Assembly: GCA_963966185.1 (NCBI GenBank)
Contig: CAWZYM010000174.1
Location: 403,501 to 467,500, forward strand
Source of the DNA: Rhabditoides inermis
Taxonomy: Eukaryota > Nematoda > Chromadorea > Rhabditida > Rhabditidae
Length of the DNA: 64,000 nucleotides
Reading direction: 5' to 3'
Below the pieces are notes generated by a model that was not told where the DNA came from, ran no database searches, and saw nothing but the letters and a program-made list of their open reading frames with translations. Made by a program: the position numbers and the translations under genes. Shown piece by piece: positions 23,279 to 35,018 of this stretch (within the stretch, counting starts at the first letter, position 1; each line of letters opens with the position of its first letter).

Positions 23279-24402
23279 CTCTCATTCTCTCTCTCTCCCC
23301 TCTCCCCTCTCTCTTTCCTCCCCCCTCTCTCTCTCCTATCTCTCTCTCTCTCTCTCTCTCTATCCCTCCCTCTCAGTGTTCCCGTCCTCTCCTCACTGGT
23401 GTTGTTCGTGACAAGGCAGAGATGGCGTGTCTTCGCACCATGGATCAGATGACGCTGCTGCGAATACAGAGGAGGTGGGTAAACAAGTAAACAACAACAA
23501 ACAATCAAGTAAAAAGAGATGAAAACAAACAAACAAGTAAGCAAACTGGTAAACAAACTGGATGAACGGTTCAGCATGGAAGACGACGACAGCGACCAGC
23601 AGTTCTCTGGCTGTCTGCTGATCGGACCGCTGTTCCCGGCAGACGACATTCGAGACTTCCAGAGTCAATCATCCGTATGTCATTTGAATTTGAATATGTA
23701 ATTACATCGTATCACTCTTATTCGTTCATATTGTTGTTCTCACTTATTATACCGTAGGTACCGTAGACCGTACGCATGTAGGTATCGTCTTGCATTTGAG
23801 TAACACTCATCTTCACGTTTTTTTCTTCAGAAAGTCGATCTCGTTATCGGAAGTACTCTGCATGAGATGGAGGATAAAGTGGATACGAGTGAGGTGGGTG
23901 TGCAGTACAGAATAGATTTCCCTCTACCTCGAAGCTATAGTTCTATGCTCGCAATAAGTTGCGCGCAGTAGGGTAGATCAGAGAACGACGGAGAGTCAGC
24001 TCTCGGCAATAGCCCGCAAAACAAGAGAGGGTCGATCTGCAAGCTAGGTAGGTAGATCGAAAACTATCGCGCTATATAAGTGTTCTGGATGATTAAGTCA
24101 ATGTTCCAGTCAATCGAGAACATCTTCTCGATTCTCGGTCTCCGCAACACGGATGAGCTGATGGAGAAGTACGAGGAGGATGTGGCGAGTGGAGAGTACG
24201 GTGGGATACGTAGGATACGAAGGATACGATGTATACGATATATAGTTGAACCAGAAGTTATAGTAGACGGGAACGTAAAGAGAGACATCCAATTTTCCAG
24301 CCACAAACCATTCTGCCACAACCGTGGCTTTCTACGTCACCTCGTGGCTATACGCGCAAAAGATGAGGAGGTTGGTCTCTCTCTCTCTCCCCCCTCTCTC
24401 TC

Positions 24403-24449
<47 letters not shown>

Positions 24450-25721
24450 TTCCCTCCATTCCAGTAGTGGCGGACGCGGCTTTCTCTACAGCTATGACAT
24501 GGAGAATCACTCTAAACACACCGATGATCTCAGCTATGTGATGGGTACGTTTCCACAGCGGGTATATAGACTCGTGCAATTTGATGTGCTTCAATGAACC
24601 ATCCAACGAATTCGATATAAATATATAGCGACAATAATTGAAGCCAAATGAATATAGTAACAAAAAAGAGATTGAGAGGTGAAATCTATTTACAGGTGTC
24701 CACAAGTTCTCACATGACGAGAATGAACAAGAAATCGCCAAGTTCTACCCCCGCCTCTTCACAAACTTCACGAAAACCGGAGAGCCCTCGCCTGGTGCGG
24801 TTTTTTTGTTTGTGTTGTTATCACTTTATCACTTCGCCTCTCGTGTTATCACAGAGCGCCTGTTGCTCACATTGAGGATAGTGCAAACCCGGCGCGCCTC
24901 ACTCGCTGCGGGCGGAGGGGTGATATAAGCCGCTAGCCTCTCGCATCTAAGCGGGCTCCCCAGCTCCGCTCGAGTCATATCAAAGGCGCGCGCGGCGTTC
25001 TATCGGAGCCGAGAGCGAATGGGATCTGTCAGACTGTGCGGTGGTCACCATACGCTGTTCAGATTGAAAAGACACCCACATTTTAGCGTAGTATTGCAGT
25101 AGCAGTTAGACTCACTTCAACAAACAGAGGTGTATCGGAGTGGATGTGAAAGAGGTCTTGTTCTTACTGTGATACGCATTGCAGAGTGGGCGCCCATCGT
25201 TCCCGGACTGGACAACTACTTCTCCGTCAAGGTGGACAAGGCTAATGGGGAAGGCGCGAGAATGAAGCTCGGCTTTCAGCACAAGGTTGCACATTGCAAT
25301 CACTCATTTTATTTTCCATTTTCTTCTCAGATCATCTCGTACTGGCAGAAGATGCTGGCCTACGACGACGCGTTGACCAAGGCGAAGCTGGCAAGGCGTC
25401 TAATTGGAACCGTGGCTGGAGTCAGAGACCTTGACGTGGTCCCGTCGCACGTACCCGTTGATCCGTCTGTGGACCATCTCCCCTCGCATCGTCCCTCTTT
25501 CTGGCCGTACTTCTCCTTTTCTCGCTTCTTCATGTTCATGTGCGTGTTCCTCATCGGCTATGCGGCCGGAAGGCTGTGGTGGAGAGACAGAGAGGAGCGA
25601 CAGGGCTATGTGGTGCTCGAGGATGTCGGCTATCAACACAATCAACACGAAAAAACCGGCATTTTCTAGACATTCATATGTAATGATAAATGATAAATGA
25701 ATATTCCATAAATCCAAGTTC

Positions 25722-26190
25722 TCATTGCCCGGCTGGCTTCTTGCACACGTAGTCGGTGTTGGTGTCGCAGGAGTGCGGCTGCCATCTCCACTCGGGCTTC
25801 AGGCCAGTAGGATCGTCGGTCCACAACTGAAAACAGTTTCCACAATTCATTCCATTTCATCCACACGCTGCTTACTGATGAATTTGTTGTCTAAGCCTGG
25901 ACAGTTGTCAAATGTGGATTTCGCCTCACATGAACGCATGCGTGGTCTCGGAACGCGTCGGGCACGCTGCTGAATCCGTAGGCGATGTAGTCGAGGTCGG
26001 ACCCGTCCGTCCACTGCCATTTGTGCCCATCGTACAGCAGTCCGAGGCGGGCGTGGCGAAAGTGGAAGCGAGGGTACGTGCGAGATTGACCCAAAGCGAT
26101 CAGGCCTGCATTTCGATATCATCACAAAGTGTGCAGCTTTGTGTTGCGATCACGTCATCATCATAATGGAGTGGATGGATACAGAGAGAG

Positions 26191-26238
<48 letters not shown>

Positions 26239-26952
26239 TTCTCACCCTGCACGAAGTAGTCCTCGAATATGTTGTGTATGGATGCTTGATGGGCGCCCTC
26301 CGCCGCGCACCTCTCCTCAGCAGCCGAGAAGTTCGCCGCGCCCAGGTTGTAGTGCTGCAAGACAAAGCAAAAGTAGAGGGCAGACTCATGTTCTGCTGGC
26401 AAATCGATTATAAAACGGCTTCATGATACATAATCGAGTCTGACCTCGCCTTAAAGGTAAAATTATCCTCCTCCGATTCAAGAGACTGCGGAGGTGGTCG
26501 AAGGAAGATTATGCAATTCAAACCCGCGCGCATATCAACAAAACCCATTCCGGTTATGTGTACATAGATGAGCTACAACAATATTTCAGAGTTGTATAAT
26601 ATTGTTACCTTATAGCAACTGTCAGTGTGCTCGAAATATGACCAAGATGGTTCGCAGTGACCGGACGAGTTCTGGAAACAAAAATACACAAATGAAGGAT
26701 TTTGTAGTCATACCACACTCGGTGTCTCTGTTGTCGTTTCGTAGGGAACAGTTGTCGTCACCGTGTTCGACACGCTCGCCACGGAACACAGGAACGGCAG
26801 CGCACTCTGTAGTCATACATAGGTATTGGTTGTTTCATAGTTATAATCACCGAACAATCGGCGACGCTCCACTCTCCGCTCGCAGTCGCCATCGATACGC
26901 ACTCGCCGGCCGGCGAGTAAGGCTGGCCTGGAATCTGTTAGGGTGAAGGAGA

Positions 26953-27002
<50 letters not shown>

Positions 27003-27776
27003 GGAGAGAGAGAGAGAGAGGGACGCACCCCTTTTCCAGTTCGCGAACACGACCACCGTGTTGTCCGTCCACCGCCATATCTCCTGACTCGCGTTGTTCG
27101 TCGCTCCTATCCACACGTTCGCGGCGAACGCGGAGGCCTTGCCTGTAAAGTAAAGATAGTTATTTTCAAAGTTGTTTTATCAGCAGATTTATGTTATACA
27201 ACCGTCGACCTAGCCAATAAGGAGATGGAACAAAATGAAAATGTCCTAGCCTCTTACTCGTTGCGAATGCAAGGTTTTTTGCTAGCAATTAAGCGAATTC
27301 TGCGCGCTGGCAACGCGATGTTAGGATCAACCCGAAATGTTCACAAACCGCCTGTGTTTGACTGATCTCTACGCGTTCCCCCCCCCCCCCACCCGCAATG
27401 AGTGAGTTGTCGTATCCGGTGTTGATGGCTGTGAGATGTCCCCCTGCAGCCACACACTGCTGTTCGGCAGCCACGAACGAGAGAGCAGTGGCGTGGTACT
27501 GAATACAGAACCCAATCAGTTTTTTTTTTCATTTCAAAATTTATCCGGTATCGCATAATGTGCGCATAACTCAGATTCGAACAACGTACTTTTTACACAG
27601 AGTGTTTCAAGTGCGAATATCCACATGTTTAGTATGCATTCATGATAAATGATAGTAGCAAAACAAGGCATGCATACCGTATAGCACCTCTGTGACCGCT
27701 CGTTGTAGACCGCACCGGGCAGGCAGCAATCCGCCCAGGTGAGGCCGCAGAGACCGAGAAGCACCCAGACCAGCAT
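25722..27776 (-). CDS. Secreted protein with two C-type lectin domains (copy C)
   Basis: Nine exons as in copies A and B, from a signal peptide MLVWVLLGLCGLTWA to a changed C-terminus (KKPAGQ, stop at 25722). Changes include DCC for DSC at the mature N-terminus (one extra Cys), AAEQQC for AAELQC, and LGLLYDG for IGLKYDG near the second WQWTDG. All splice sites are kept, including the short intron ending at the linker exon. It is the most diverged of the three copies but fully open. Confidence 0.87.
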
Positions 27777-28322
27777 GGCTGAGTGAGTGACCTCGTGTTG
27801 TCGAAGGCGTCTATTTGTACCTCTCGTCCGTATCTGCGTTTTGTTATCGTCTTACGCCCTTTTTCCGCCGCGCGATTTTTCACGCAATCGGTACTAGCCA
27901 CAAATCGCGCAAATCTGTGGAGGTCGGTGTCTTTAGATAACGCTACGCTTCTCGAAAGAGGATTGTGAAATACGCCTATGCTTTCGGAACTTTTGTGAGT
28001 TGCATAGTGATAAATCGATGTCTACATAGTGTTCCCATTTAGTTTGAGGCAATCCTATACACCAAAATTGGGTCAACCGAAAGTAACCGCTAGCTAATGC
28101 GGAGTGAGAGAGCGAGTGAGTGAGAAGAAAAAAGAAAGAGAGACGGGCTCTCACAACACATAATTCCATTTCCTTTCCTTCTTCTGACTCTCTTTCATGT
28201 ACATACTAGTAAACTAGCACGTATCCTCCCGCTTTCTTCGCACGTAATGCAGCCAATAATGACACGTTTTTTTTCATGGCTCATCTAGTATTTCATTCAG
28301 CCTTGCAGTCTCTTGCGACACT

Positions 28323-30706
28323 ATGAAATGGAAAATCATAACATCATTAAACATTGTTGCTGTGTCAATAGCGATACTTTTCCTGGTGAGTTCATTTCTG
28401 TGAACAATAGGATAACTGCATAACATTGTTTCAGGCAATCGCATTTCGTAAAACCTCGCATTCATTCTTTCCCGAGCAGATATTGCCACGAGAGGAGTTC
28501 GATCGAGCGCTGAAAGCAGTAATGAAGTTGGTTTCTGGAAGCATGACAACTTATAACTGAAAAATCTTAAAGACAACAAGTGACGAATGCATATAGCATG
28601 TTTGCAGAGATGGGATTATCCGCGAGAGATTCTGCTGGCAAGGTGTCTGTTTCAGTGTGGTCGACATGTATAGAGGAAAGCTGCACAAGTGAGTCTTTAA
28701 GTCAAGTGAGTCAAGTGAGTCACAAGTGACAATTTCACTTAATAATTATATTATCTTTTAAAAGGACTAGCGTAAGAGTATAGTTTGCGTTATTGTTTAT
28801 TCGACGTAATGCAACAAAACCTCATACATTATTCTATCAATCGAACTAGTCAACAACCTGCTCTTTCTACATTGAAATATAAAAGAGCAATTAGGTTGCA
28901 TCTCCAAAATGACGTTGAAGCATCGACTATTTGTATCTGGTTCAACTGTTCAAGCTTTTGTAAAATAAGCAAAAAAAGCAGTTCAGATGAACCTAATGGA
29001 AAATTTGTGAACCGGGTAAAATAATGATGTGCATAACATTTTGTCGGCATGCGGAATCGAACCAGAGCCTCGCGAATCATAGCGCGCTTCCACTAACGAC
29101 AGGAATTTTAAAATAAAATTTTGAGATGAAATTCCGTTTCTAGCATAAAAATATGTCATAGAAGCCGATAAACACATCCCTATGTGATACGCATCTCGAG
29201 TTCAATAGTTATAGCCAGAGTTTGTAAAGCGCGTCAATTCAAAATTTTTCCGATTGCGGATCAATAAAGTTGTCACTTTAACTTTCTTTTCATGTTTTGT
29301 TTATCAGAATTATTTGGAGATTCAATGTTAGTGGTGGGTGGTTTGATAGCACTGACATACACATACATAACTTGGATCACATACAATCTTAAAATAGGAT
29401 AATTTCTTCAGAAACCACGTGGCTCGCTCGATCCGCATCGGCGGGTTCGAGTCGGCGACACTGGGAGAATCCGTACTCCTGCATCCGGATGGTGGGAGTT
29501 TCGACAAACCAAGCTAAACTTGTTATACATATATGTCCCAAACGTAACGTGAGAGGTCACCCCCACATTCGCGAGACACTCGCCATTTTGAGACATTCCA
29601 TGTTTCCAGTCCTCACCCCGTCCTCCCTGGACACAACCCAATGGCGAGTGGAGGTCTCCGCTCTTCCCGTAGGCTACGTGCCGACCATGCTCGCAGCAGC
29701 CGCCGCCAGTGGCAAGATCGTCTTCGAGGTACAGTTTGGGAACTTGGTCTATAGTATTGTTCAGGGAGATATGTAGTTGGGGCCTACGCGTAGGTGCATT
29801 TGACTACAAAAATGAAGATGCTCATATAATACATTCACGCATTATCTTCAGTCACCCTCCGCCTGTCGCGTACTATCGCTTGGATTGGGTGGAGGCACTC
29901 TGGATGCGTTCCTCCTCTCGCGTGCGCCCAATGCTTCGCTCACCTCTGTCGATATCAATCCCACCACGCAAGAGATGGCGAGAAAGTGGTTCGGCATGGA
30001 TACGATGGACAGGTTGGATTGATTGTGTTTCCTTGTCACTTACACTTAGCACCGATAGTTTACAGACATTCTATCGTCATAATGGACGCTGCTCGATTTC
30101 TCGAAGAGGCGGTGGAGAAAAATGAGCGGAAAGTATATCTACGATATTTTCCTCAAACTCAACTTTTTCAGCTATTCTGTAATCTTCAGTGATGTTTGCG
30201 ACAATTCGCCGGAAGAAAGTGTTATCTGTCCTATCATGTTGGTTTCAGTTTTATAAAAATATGAACTACAATACCACAGTAACGCTCAAAGTACAGGTCC
30301 CTACAAACGTCACACACGCTTTGGAATACGAAAAAGCTGCTGGAACCTGACGGTTAGTAAGAACCAAAAAGAATCAAAGAATGTGCGAAACAACGTCCTT
30401 TCAAGGTGTTCTCATTGTAAATCTTCTGATCAACAGCAATCTCATGTTTGATAGACGATTAGAAATACTACGGGAGGTACGTATGAGAGACGACATCAAG
30501 AAATCGACGAGTTTCAGTTTATGAATCGACATGGAGAGTTTTTCGATTACTGCGACGTTGTGAGAGTGAACGGGAGATTAAATATGGTGGTGCTACATTT
30601 ATAAAATTAGATAATCTAATTTCAGATTCTTGTCTGTTCCGATTATGAAGTCAGCGAAAACGTGGAAGAGCATTTGGGAAATTTCGAATCGAACTATAGA
30701 CGATAA
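28323..30706 (+). CDS. Membrane-anchored SAM methyltransferase (copy C, same frameshift)
   Basis: Same thirteen-exon layout as 8649-11173, with no insertions in exons. The core exon reads LSLGLGGGTLDAF and SLTSVDINP. Differences are substitutions, such as VEVSALPVGYVP and FMNRHGEFF. The five-A run after the MDAARF exon is unchanged, so the frame is again off by one at the next splice. The stop at 30706 faces the stop of the family gene at 30804. It is either a translated gene with a splice I have misread or a recent pseudogene. Confidence 0.62.
28750..28955. mobile_element. MITE remnant, right arm deleted (copy C)
   Basis: The left arm and middle match 9087-9300. After about 28955 the sequence jumps to what lies beyond the right arm in copies A and B, a loss of about 150 bp. 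Confidence 0.7.
29043..29103 (-). repeat. tRNA-like sequence (copy C)
   Basis: Third copy of the A-box/B-box-like piece seen at 9516-9576. Confidence 0.4.
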
Positions 30707-30803
30707 AAAATTCTATTGTTGCTGCCACAAAGCACGAAAAACACATATGCACAAATGGACAAGAATGAATATCGATAGTGTTCACCAAAACCCTTGACAC
30801 CGT

Positions 30804-31804
30804 CTAGAAATAGCACAGTACTTCGCTGTGGATGTATTTGAAATCCTTCTTTCTGTTGTCCACTTCTTTTGAGTCACTTGTGAGAACAGAATCCGTCTTT
30901 GCTGCAATTGGGATATCTAACACATCTTCGATACACGTACGATTGCTGAGCTGGAATATCGGGCGTGTACCGCAGGGTCGTCCAGTGAAACAGTAGCCTA
31001 TGAAGTTGCCCAACTGTGCGCCCACTACTGCCCTGATTTTAGTGAAATGCTGATACTTCTTCAACAATCCTAAAGTACAAAATGTGAGTTCGTGCTGTTT
31101 TTTTCAGACGGATACCATCTGATCTCATTTCGAAACTCAAAGCAATCATCACTCCGCACTTTGAATCGAGCTGTTGTTTCACCACCGGGCCAACTTTCCG
31201 GATCACACTGATTTTCGCAACTGAATATAAGCAATTTTCAACTACATCACTGAATTGATCTCACGCGAGGTTTCATCTTTTGTGAAAGTGGCACGAGCAA
31301 TGAGATTGCCGTACTTTGCTTCATCGGTGTAGCAGAAGTGTATCGTGTCGACTGGATTCAGGACACGCTTCATTTCAATCAAGAAGCTCTCCTGAATTGG
31401 TTGGTAAGTATCATTCTCGGGTGTGGTTGCGGTCGACGTAGCAGGTTCATAGCCCGTTGTACTCATGTCGGTAGAGACCATTGTGGTGTAGTGGGCATCA
31501 GATGCACATGTTTCATTCTTCTCATATACGAATGCGACTCCTTGCGCTACGGGTTCGTAGGACGGAGAGCGACCGCAGAACGCCGATGCTACGTCCTTAT
31601 CAAATCTGAACAAACACTGAACAAAAACAAGTGCCACTCGTACCTGGCTAGATCGAAGCACTCAGTTGTGTTTGCTTCAAACGATGTCCAGGTCATTAGA
31701 TATTTTCCTGCATCATCGCAATTGTTCAGCTTAGTAGCCAGATGTGGGGCAGAGTGAATAGCCGTTAGTTTACAGAAGTACACAATATTCCAGTATGCGA
31801 GCAT
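30804..31804 (-). CDS. Unrecognised secreted Cys/Thr protein with LCYF C-terminus (complete member 1)
   Basis: Four exons join in phase to 290 aa: 31644-31804, 31265-31605, 31116-31220, 30804-31069. A signal-like N-terminus (MLAYWNIVYFCKLTAIHSAP) is followed by module 1, NNCDDAGKYLMTWTSFEANT with a TEC, including an NTT glycosylation sequon. Then come an AFVYEKNETC segment, a short Thr/Ser linker, module 2 (TIHFCYTDEAKYGNLIARAT), module 3 (ISVIRKVGPVVKQQL..CGVM), module 4 (NFIGYCFTGRPCG) and the end VLTSDSKEV...LCYF. It shares all modules with the genes at 36401 and 40428. I do not recognise the family. Secretion or surface display is inferred. It is convergent with the methyltransferase, 97 bp away. 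Confidence 0.78.
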
Positions 31805-32083
31805 TGCTTACACTGAGAGTCAATGCTTCTTCCGCGTCTGGCAGACATGCACCGCTTAGTTCCTCCCTGATGAAACACACATCACTCACTCCACCGCCCA
31901 AATTTTTTACGCCGCGAAATTTCGAAAATGCATTTGTCGCTAAGGAAATACATACTCACGAGGAACAACATTAAAAAATTAGATATTTGGACTCTATCTA
32001 CACATGAGACATTATGGATGTTTCAATTGAGAGTTCTCGAGAGTATTAGAGATAAAAATCGAGAATAACAAAAATCGAAAAAG
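31805..32083. other. Upstream flank of family member 1
   Basis: The first part (to about 31975) is repeated at 35720-35885 next to a copied exon 1. A later stretch near 31980-32060 is repeated at about 36175-36250. This is duplicated 5' flank with no gene of its own. Confidence 0.6.
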
Positions 32084-33233
32084 CTTCATTTCAATCAAGA
32101 AGCTCTCCTGAATTGGTTGGTAAGTATCATTCTCGGGTGTGTATACTGGTATACTCACATGGTTGATCTGTGTCGTTGTAGGTCTGGGCGTCGTTGTGGG
32201 AGGTCTCGTTGTTGGAGGAGGGGTCCTTATCGTAGGAATCGCGGGAGGCCTTTGTGTTGTTGGAGTGGTTGGTGGTGGCTTTGGAATGGTTGTCGTAGTG
32301 GTAGTAGTAGTTGTAGTGGTGGTGGTAGTTGTTGCTGTCGTTGTGGTCGGTGTTGTTTTTGTTGTTGTTGTGGTCAACTCGGTTGTTTCGATTTCCGCAA
32401 ACTGGGTTGCGGTCGACGTAGCAGGTTCATAGCCCGTTGGAGTCGTAGGGAGCATTCTGGTATAGTGGGCATCAGATGCACATTTTCATTCTTCTCATCC
32501 CCACACTACTGATCACCGCATACACAACCTATTTTCGCTGTAAATTAGAATATTGCACTGAGCTCTGGAACCCTACTGATGTTGCTTCTGTAAACCTAAT
32601 TAAGAGCATACAACGCTCTTATTATTATACTCGCCGTGTGTGTCAGCGTATCGGGCGCAGCCTATCATATCCTCAACGCCTTGAGCTTTTCAATCTTCAA
32701 ACTCTCGAAAATAGACAATTCTTGAATGATGTCACTTACATTCCTAAAGTAATCCACTCTAAAACTATCTTGGACTATCATGGTCTTTTTGCAATTATTC
32801 CATCTCGTACTCGTGGCTCTCATGAATTTAGAATTGTTCCATCATTTGATCACACAGGCCGTACCAGCACTTTTATAAGCAGAACCTTCGCAATCTGGAA
32901 TGCGCTTTCTCGTGACCTAATCTCCATCAATGATCCCTCCATTTTCAAATCACAACTCTCTACATTAGATCTCATGCCACCTAGCTAATTGCGCAACCTA
33001 TAGAGAGCTCTCCCCATTTCCTTTTCCATGTAACACTATGTGATTATGTCCTTGTTCAATATCATTGAAACCCCATTTATACCTGCCGTTTATATTGCTC
33101 ACTTTTTGTTTAAAATTTCGTTTTTTCCATGTTATCGGTAATAAACCTATCATATACGACTGCGACTCCTTGCGCTACGGAATCGAAGGACGGAGAGCGA
33201 CCGCAGAACGCCGATGCTAGGTCCGTATCAAAT
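32084..33233 (-). pseudogene. Family exon-2 fragment with long mucin-like linker, split by a LINE
   Basis: Exon 2 starts at 33233 (RFDTDLASAFCGRSPSF), breaks off at 33148 at the LINE, and resumes at 32498. It runs through a linker of about 70 residues, almost all Thr and Pro with a run of 15 Thr, into NDTYQPIQESFLIEMK and ends at 32084. No exon 1 or exons 3-4 are attached. The linker is missing from the complete member at 30804, which suggests that member lost it. The opposite strand encodes a Val-rich frame that is only its antisense. Confidence 0.75.
32499..33147 (+). mobile_element. 5'-truncated CR1/Jockey-like LINE, C-terminal ORF
   Basis: The frame 32476-32988 carries the C-terminal domain seen after RT in CR1-type LINEs: KLEYCTELWNP, IQRSYYYTRRVCQR, QRLELFNLQTLENR, and SRTFAIWNALSRDL before a final FKSQLSTLDL. 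The 3' end is near AATAAACCTAT at 33147. It interrupts family exon-2 sequence, with a likely TCAT target duplication. Confidence 0.8.
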
Positions 33234-33255
33234 CTGAACAATTATTCAATTTCGT

Positions 33256-34511
33256 TTGCGTAGCGAGACGAGGGAAGCGCTAAGTGTGCGGAGCCTACTC
33301 GCTGCGTGGCAGCCCACTATGCCACAGCACGCAGCGCAAGAAAATACGCTATTCTACGATTCGCTTTGTTTTCCCTGCCACCCAACCCCATGTCTTTCAG
33401 AGCCCCTGGACGGAGCTGTCGCCGCCATCGGCATATCAGCAGAAGAGGAATCTGAACACCTTGCACGCGCAGCTATCACTGCCCGTGTCGCCCCCAGACG
33501 CGCCTACGCCAGCGCCATCAAGCAGCTGCCTGGACGGAGCTGTCGCCGCCATCGGCATATCAGCAGAAGAGGAATCTGAACACCTTGCACGCGCAGCTAT
33601 CACTGCCCGTGTCGCCCCCAGACGCGCCTACGCCAGCGCCATCAAGCAGCTGCGCCGCCGAAAAGAACCTTTCGCCCGACGCCGCCGAGACACTGGTCGC
33701 CTTTCTCATTGTCAAGTGGAAACCAAGAGCGTCAGCGTCGTCGCTACGAGTTGCTGCGGCAGCCGCCAAATTCGGTTCACAGCTTGTTTTTCTGCTCTAA
33801 CTCCCCCTTACCCTATAGCGATGTCGCCGGCCTATCGCCCCTTGTCGGACGCTTTGGAGTGATAGCGGGCGCCGCCATCGCAGCAGCAGCTAGAGGAAGG
33901 AGCGTCATTCACTACAAGCCCTTTATCATGAGCGAACTGAATCGCGTACTCTTGCTGGATACGTCAAGGAGGGACAGGAGAGCAGCTGCTCTGGCGTGGC
34001 TCTCGTATCACGACTACTGCGAGTCTCCGAAACCGTCAACTTGGACTGGGAGCACCTGCACCACACTGCGTCAGGTACAACATTGGCTGCCATAGCCACA
34101 TGCTCACCCCAGTACTTTCTAGGCACTCTCTCAATACGTGTCGCGCGAGCTAAGAACGACCAGTTGGCGCACGGCAGGACGACATACGTCAGCTCCAGCA
34201 CCGAGGGCTTCGAGCAGTGGAAGAAGTTCGCACCACGGTGCTATTCTTGCCACCGCCACGAGGAGCCGGTGTTCAGATTCTTTCGCGGAGGAAGAATGTC
34301 CACTGACTCAGTACGTCGCGAGCTGGTCGCCCTGTCGGAGCGCGCCAACGTCTCTCGTCTCACTCCTCACCGACTACGAGCTGGAAAGGCTACCGCAATG
34401 GCTGCGAGTGGAGTGAAAGCGGCATCGATCCAGAGAGCGGGGAGATGGAGATCCGCGGCCTCGCTCCTCTCCTACGTGGGAGACTCGCCAGGCAGCCAGG
34501 GCATCAACTAG
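33256..34511 (+). pseudogene. Tyrosine recombinase of a YR transposon (Crypton or PAT/DIRS type), frameshifted
   Basis: The frame from 33996 (171 aa) has the tyrosine-recombinase set: Arg in LLRVSETVNLDW (R9), H125-R-L-R128, GRW 149-151 and Tyr160 in SLLSYVG. Upstream frames carry a core-binding-like helical part (AAEKNLSPDAAETLVAFL, SASSLRVAAAAAKFG) but are in different frames. One cause is a 124-bp tandem duplication at 33406-33653. Known families with this enzyme are Crypton, PAT and Ngaro/DIRS elements. I see no adjacent RT, so the type is open. Probably inactive. Confidence 0.7.
33406..33653 (+). repeat. 124-bp tandem duplication inside recombinase gene
   Basis: 33406-33529 and 33530-33653 are near identical. 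124 is not a multiple of three, so the second copy shifts the frame of the recombinase N-terminal region. Confidence 0.9.
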
Positions 34512-35018
34512 GGGCTCTCCCTATCGATTCAGTTTACTTTTTCCTTGCCCTGCGTCGTAGCAGTTTTATGTACTCTCTACACCTATTTACTACAGTTCTA
34601 CATCTCTACATATTATACCGATGTTCGCCCCCCTCGTATCTCTGGCAAGCGCGCCTACTTTCATAGTTGTTGCATCCTCGCGCTTCCATGATCTGACCTC
34701 GTATTTTTACTTCCTGTTCCCACATATTCGTTTCCTAGTTAGCGATTGTTCACCAGTTACGTTTTGGATTGTTCTGGAGCCGGCATGCCGCCAGTATCGC
34801 ATGTGCTATTAAAAAATCGGCTAGGGCAAGCGCCTTTGTGGGTATGTGTGTGAATCGGATGAAGCGATGCGTCCGCCGGGGAGAGGCGCTCGGGCTTCCG
34901 CCGTCTTCCTTTCTTCCAGGTATCACCATTCACCGCGGCGCAGTCGTAGCATCCGAACATCCGAGGTCGTCCTCCGACAAGCGACTACGCGGCCGCACCT
35001 CGGCCGTGCTCTCTTCGC
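34512..35018. other. No gene seen
   Basis: Mixed sequence downstream of the recombinase stop, with pyrimidine-rich stretches. A frame starting at 34769 runs through into the next element and has no recognisable domain. It may be the 3' part of the recombinase element. Confidence 0.4.

Larger units (their letters stand above)
20601..25669 (+). pseudogene. Carboxylesterase C-terminal half with LINE in intron (copy C)
   Basis: Exons: 20601-20705, 23377-23474, 23575-23674, 23831-23893, 24110-24200, 24301-24370, 24465-24544, 24696-24794, 25185-25285, 25331-25669. They join in phase to 381 codons, so this piece has no internal break. The first intron is about 2.7 kb and holds a foreign ORF block plus a LINE tail. 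The 5' neighbour is again the cassette junction, so the half with the nucleophile Ser is missing and hydrolase activity is not expected. The last exon has 15 extra bases (RRLIGT) relative to A and B. The membrane segment and tail are conserved. A truncated but expressed membrane protein cannot be excluded. Confidence 0.7.
20489..31104. repeat. Tandem cassette copy C, with LINE insertion and full family gene at its end
   Basis: It starts at the same join as copy B, contains the esterase exon at 20601, then a 2.5-kb foreign block inside the next intron, then the rest of the cassette. Unlike A and B it runs into a complete family gene at 30804-31804, so its right end is probably the ancestral flank. 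Confidence 0.85.

Noticed and set aside
32139..32432. Val-rich plus-strand frame
   Set aside because: It is the antisense of the Thr/Pro mucin-like linker on the minus strand.
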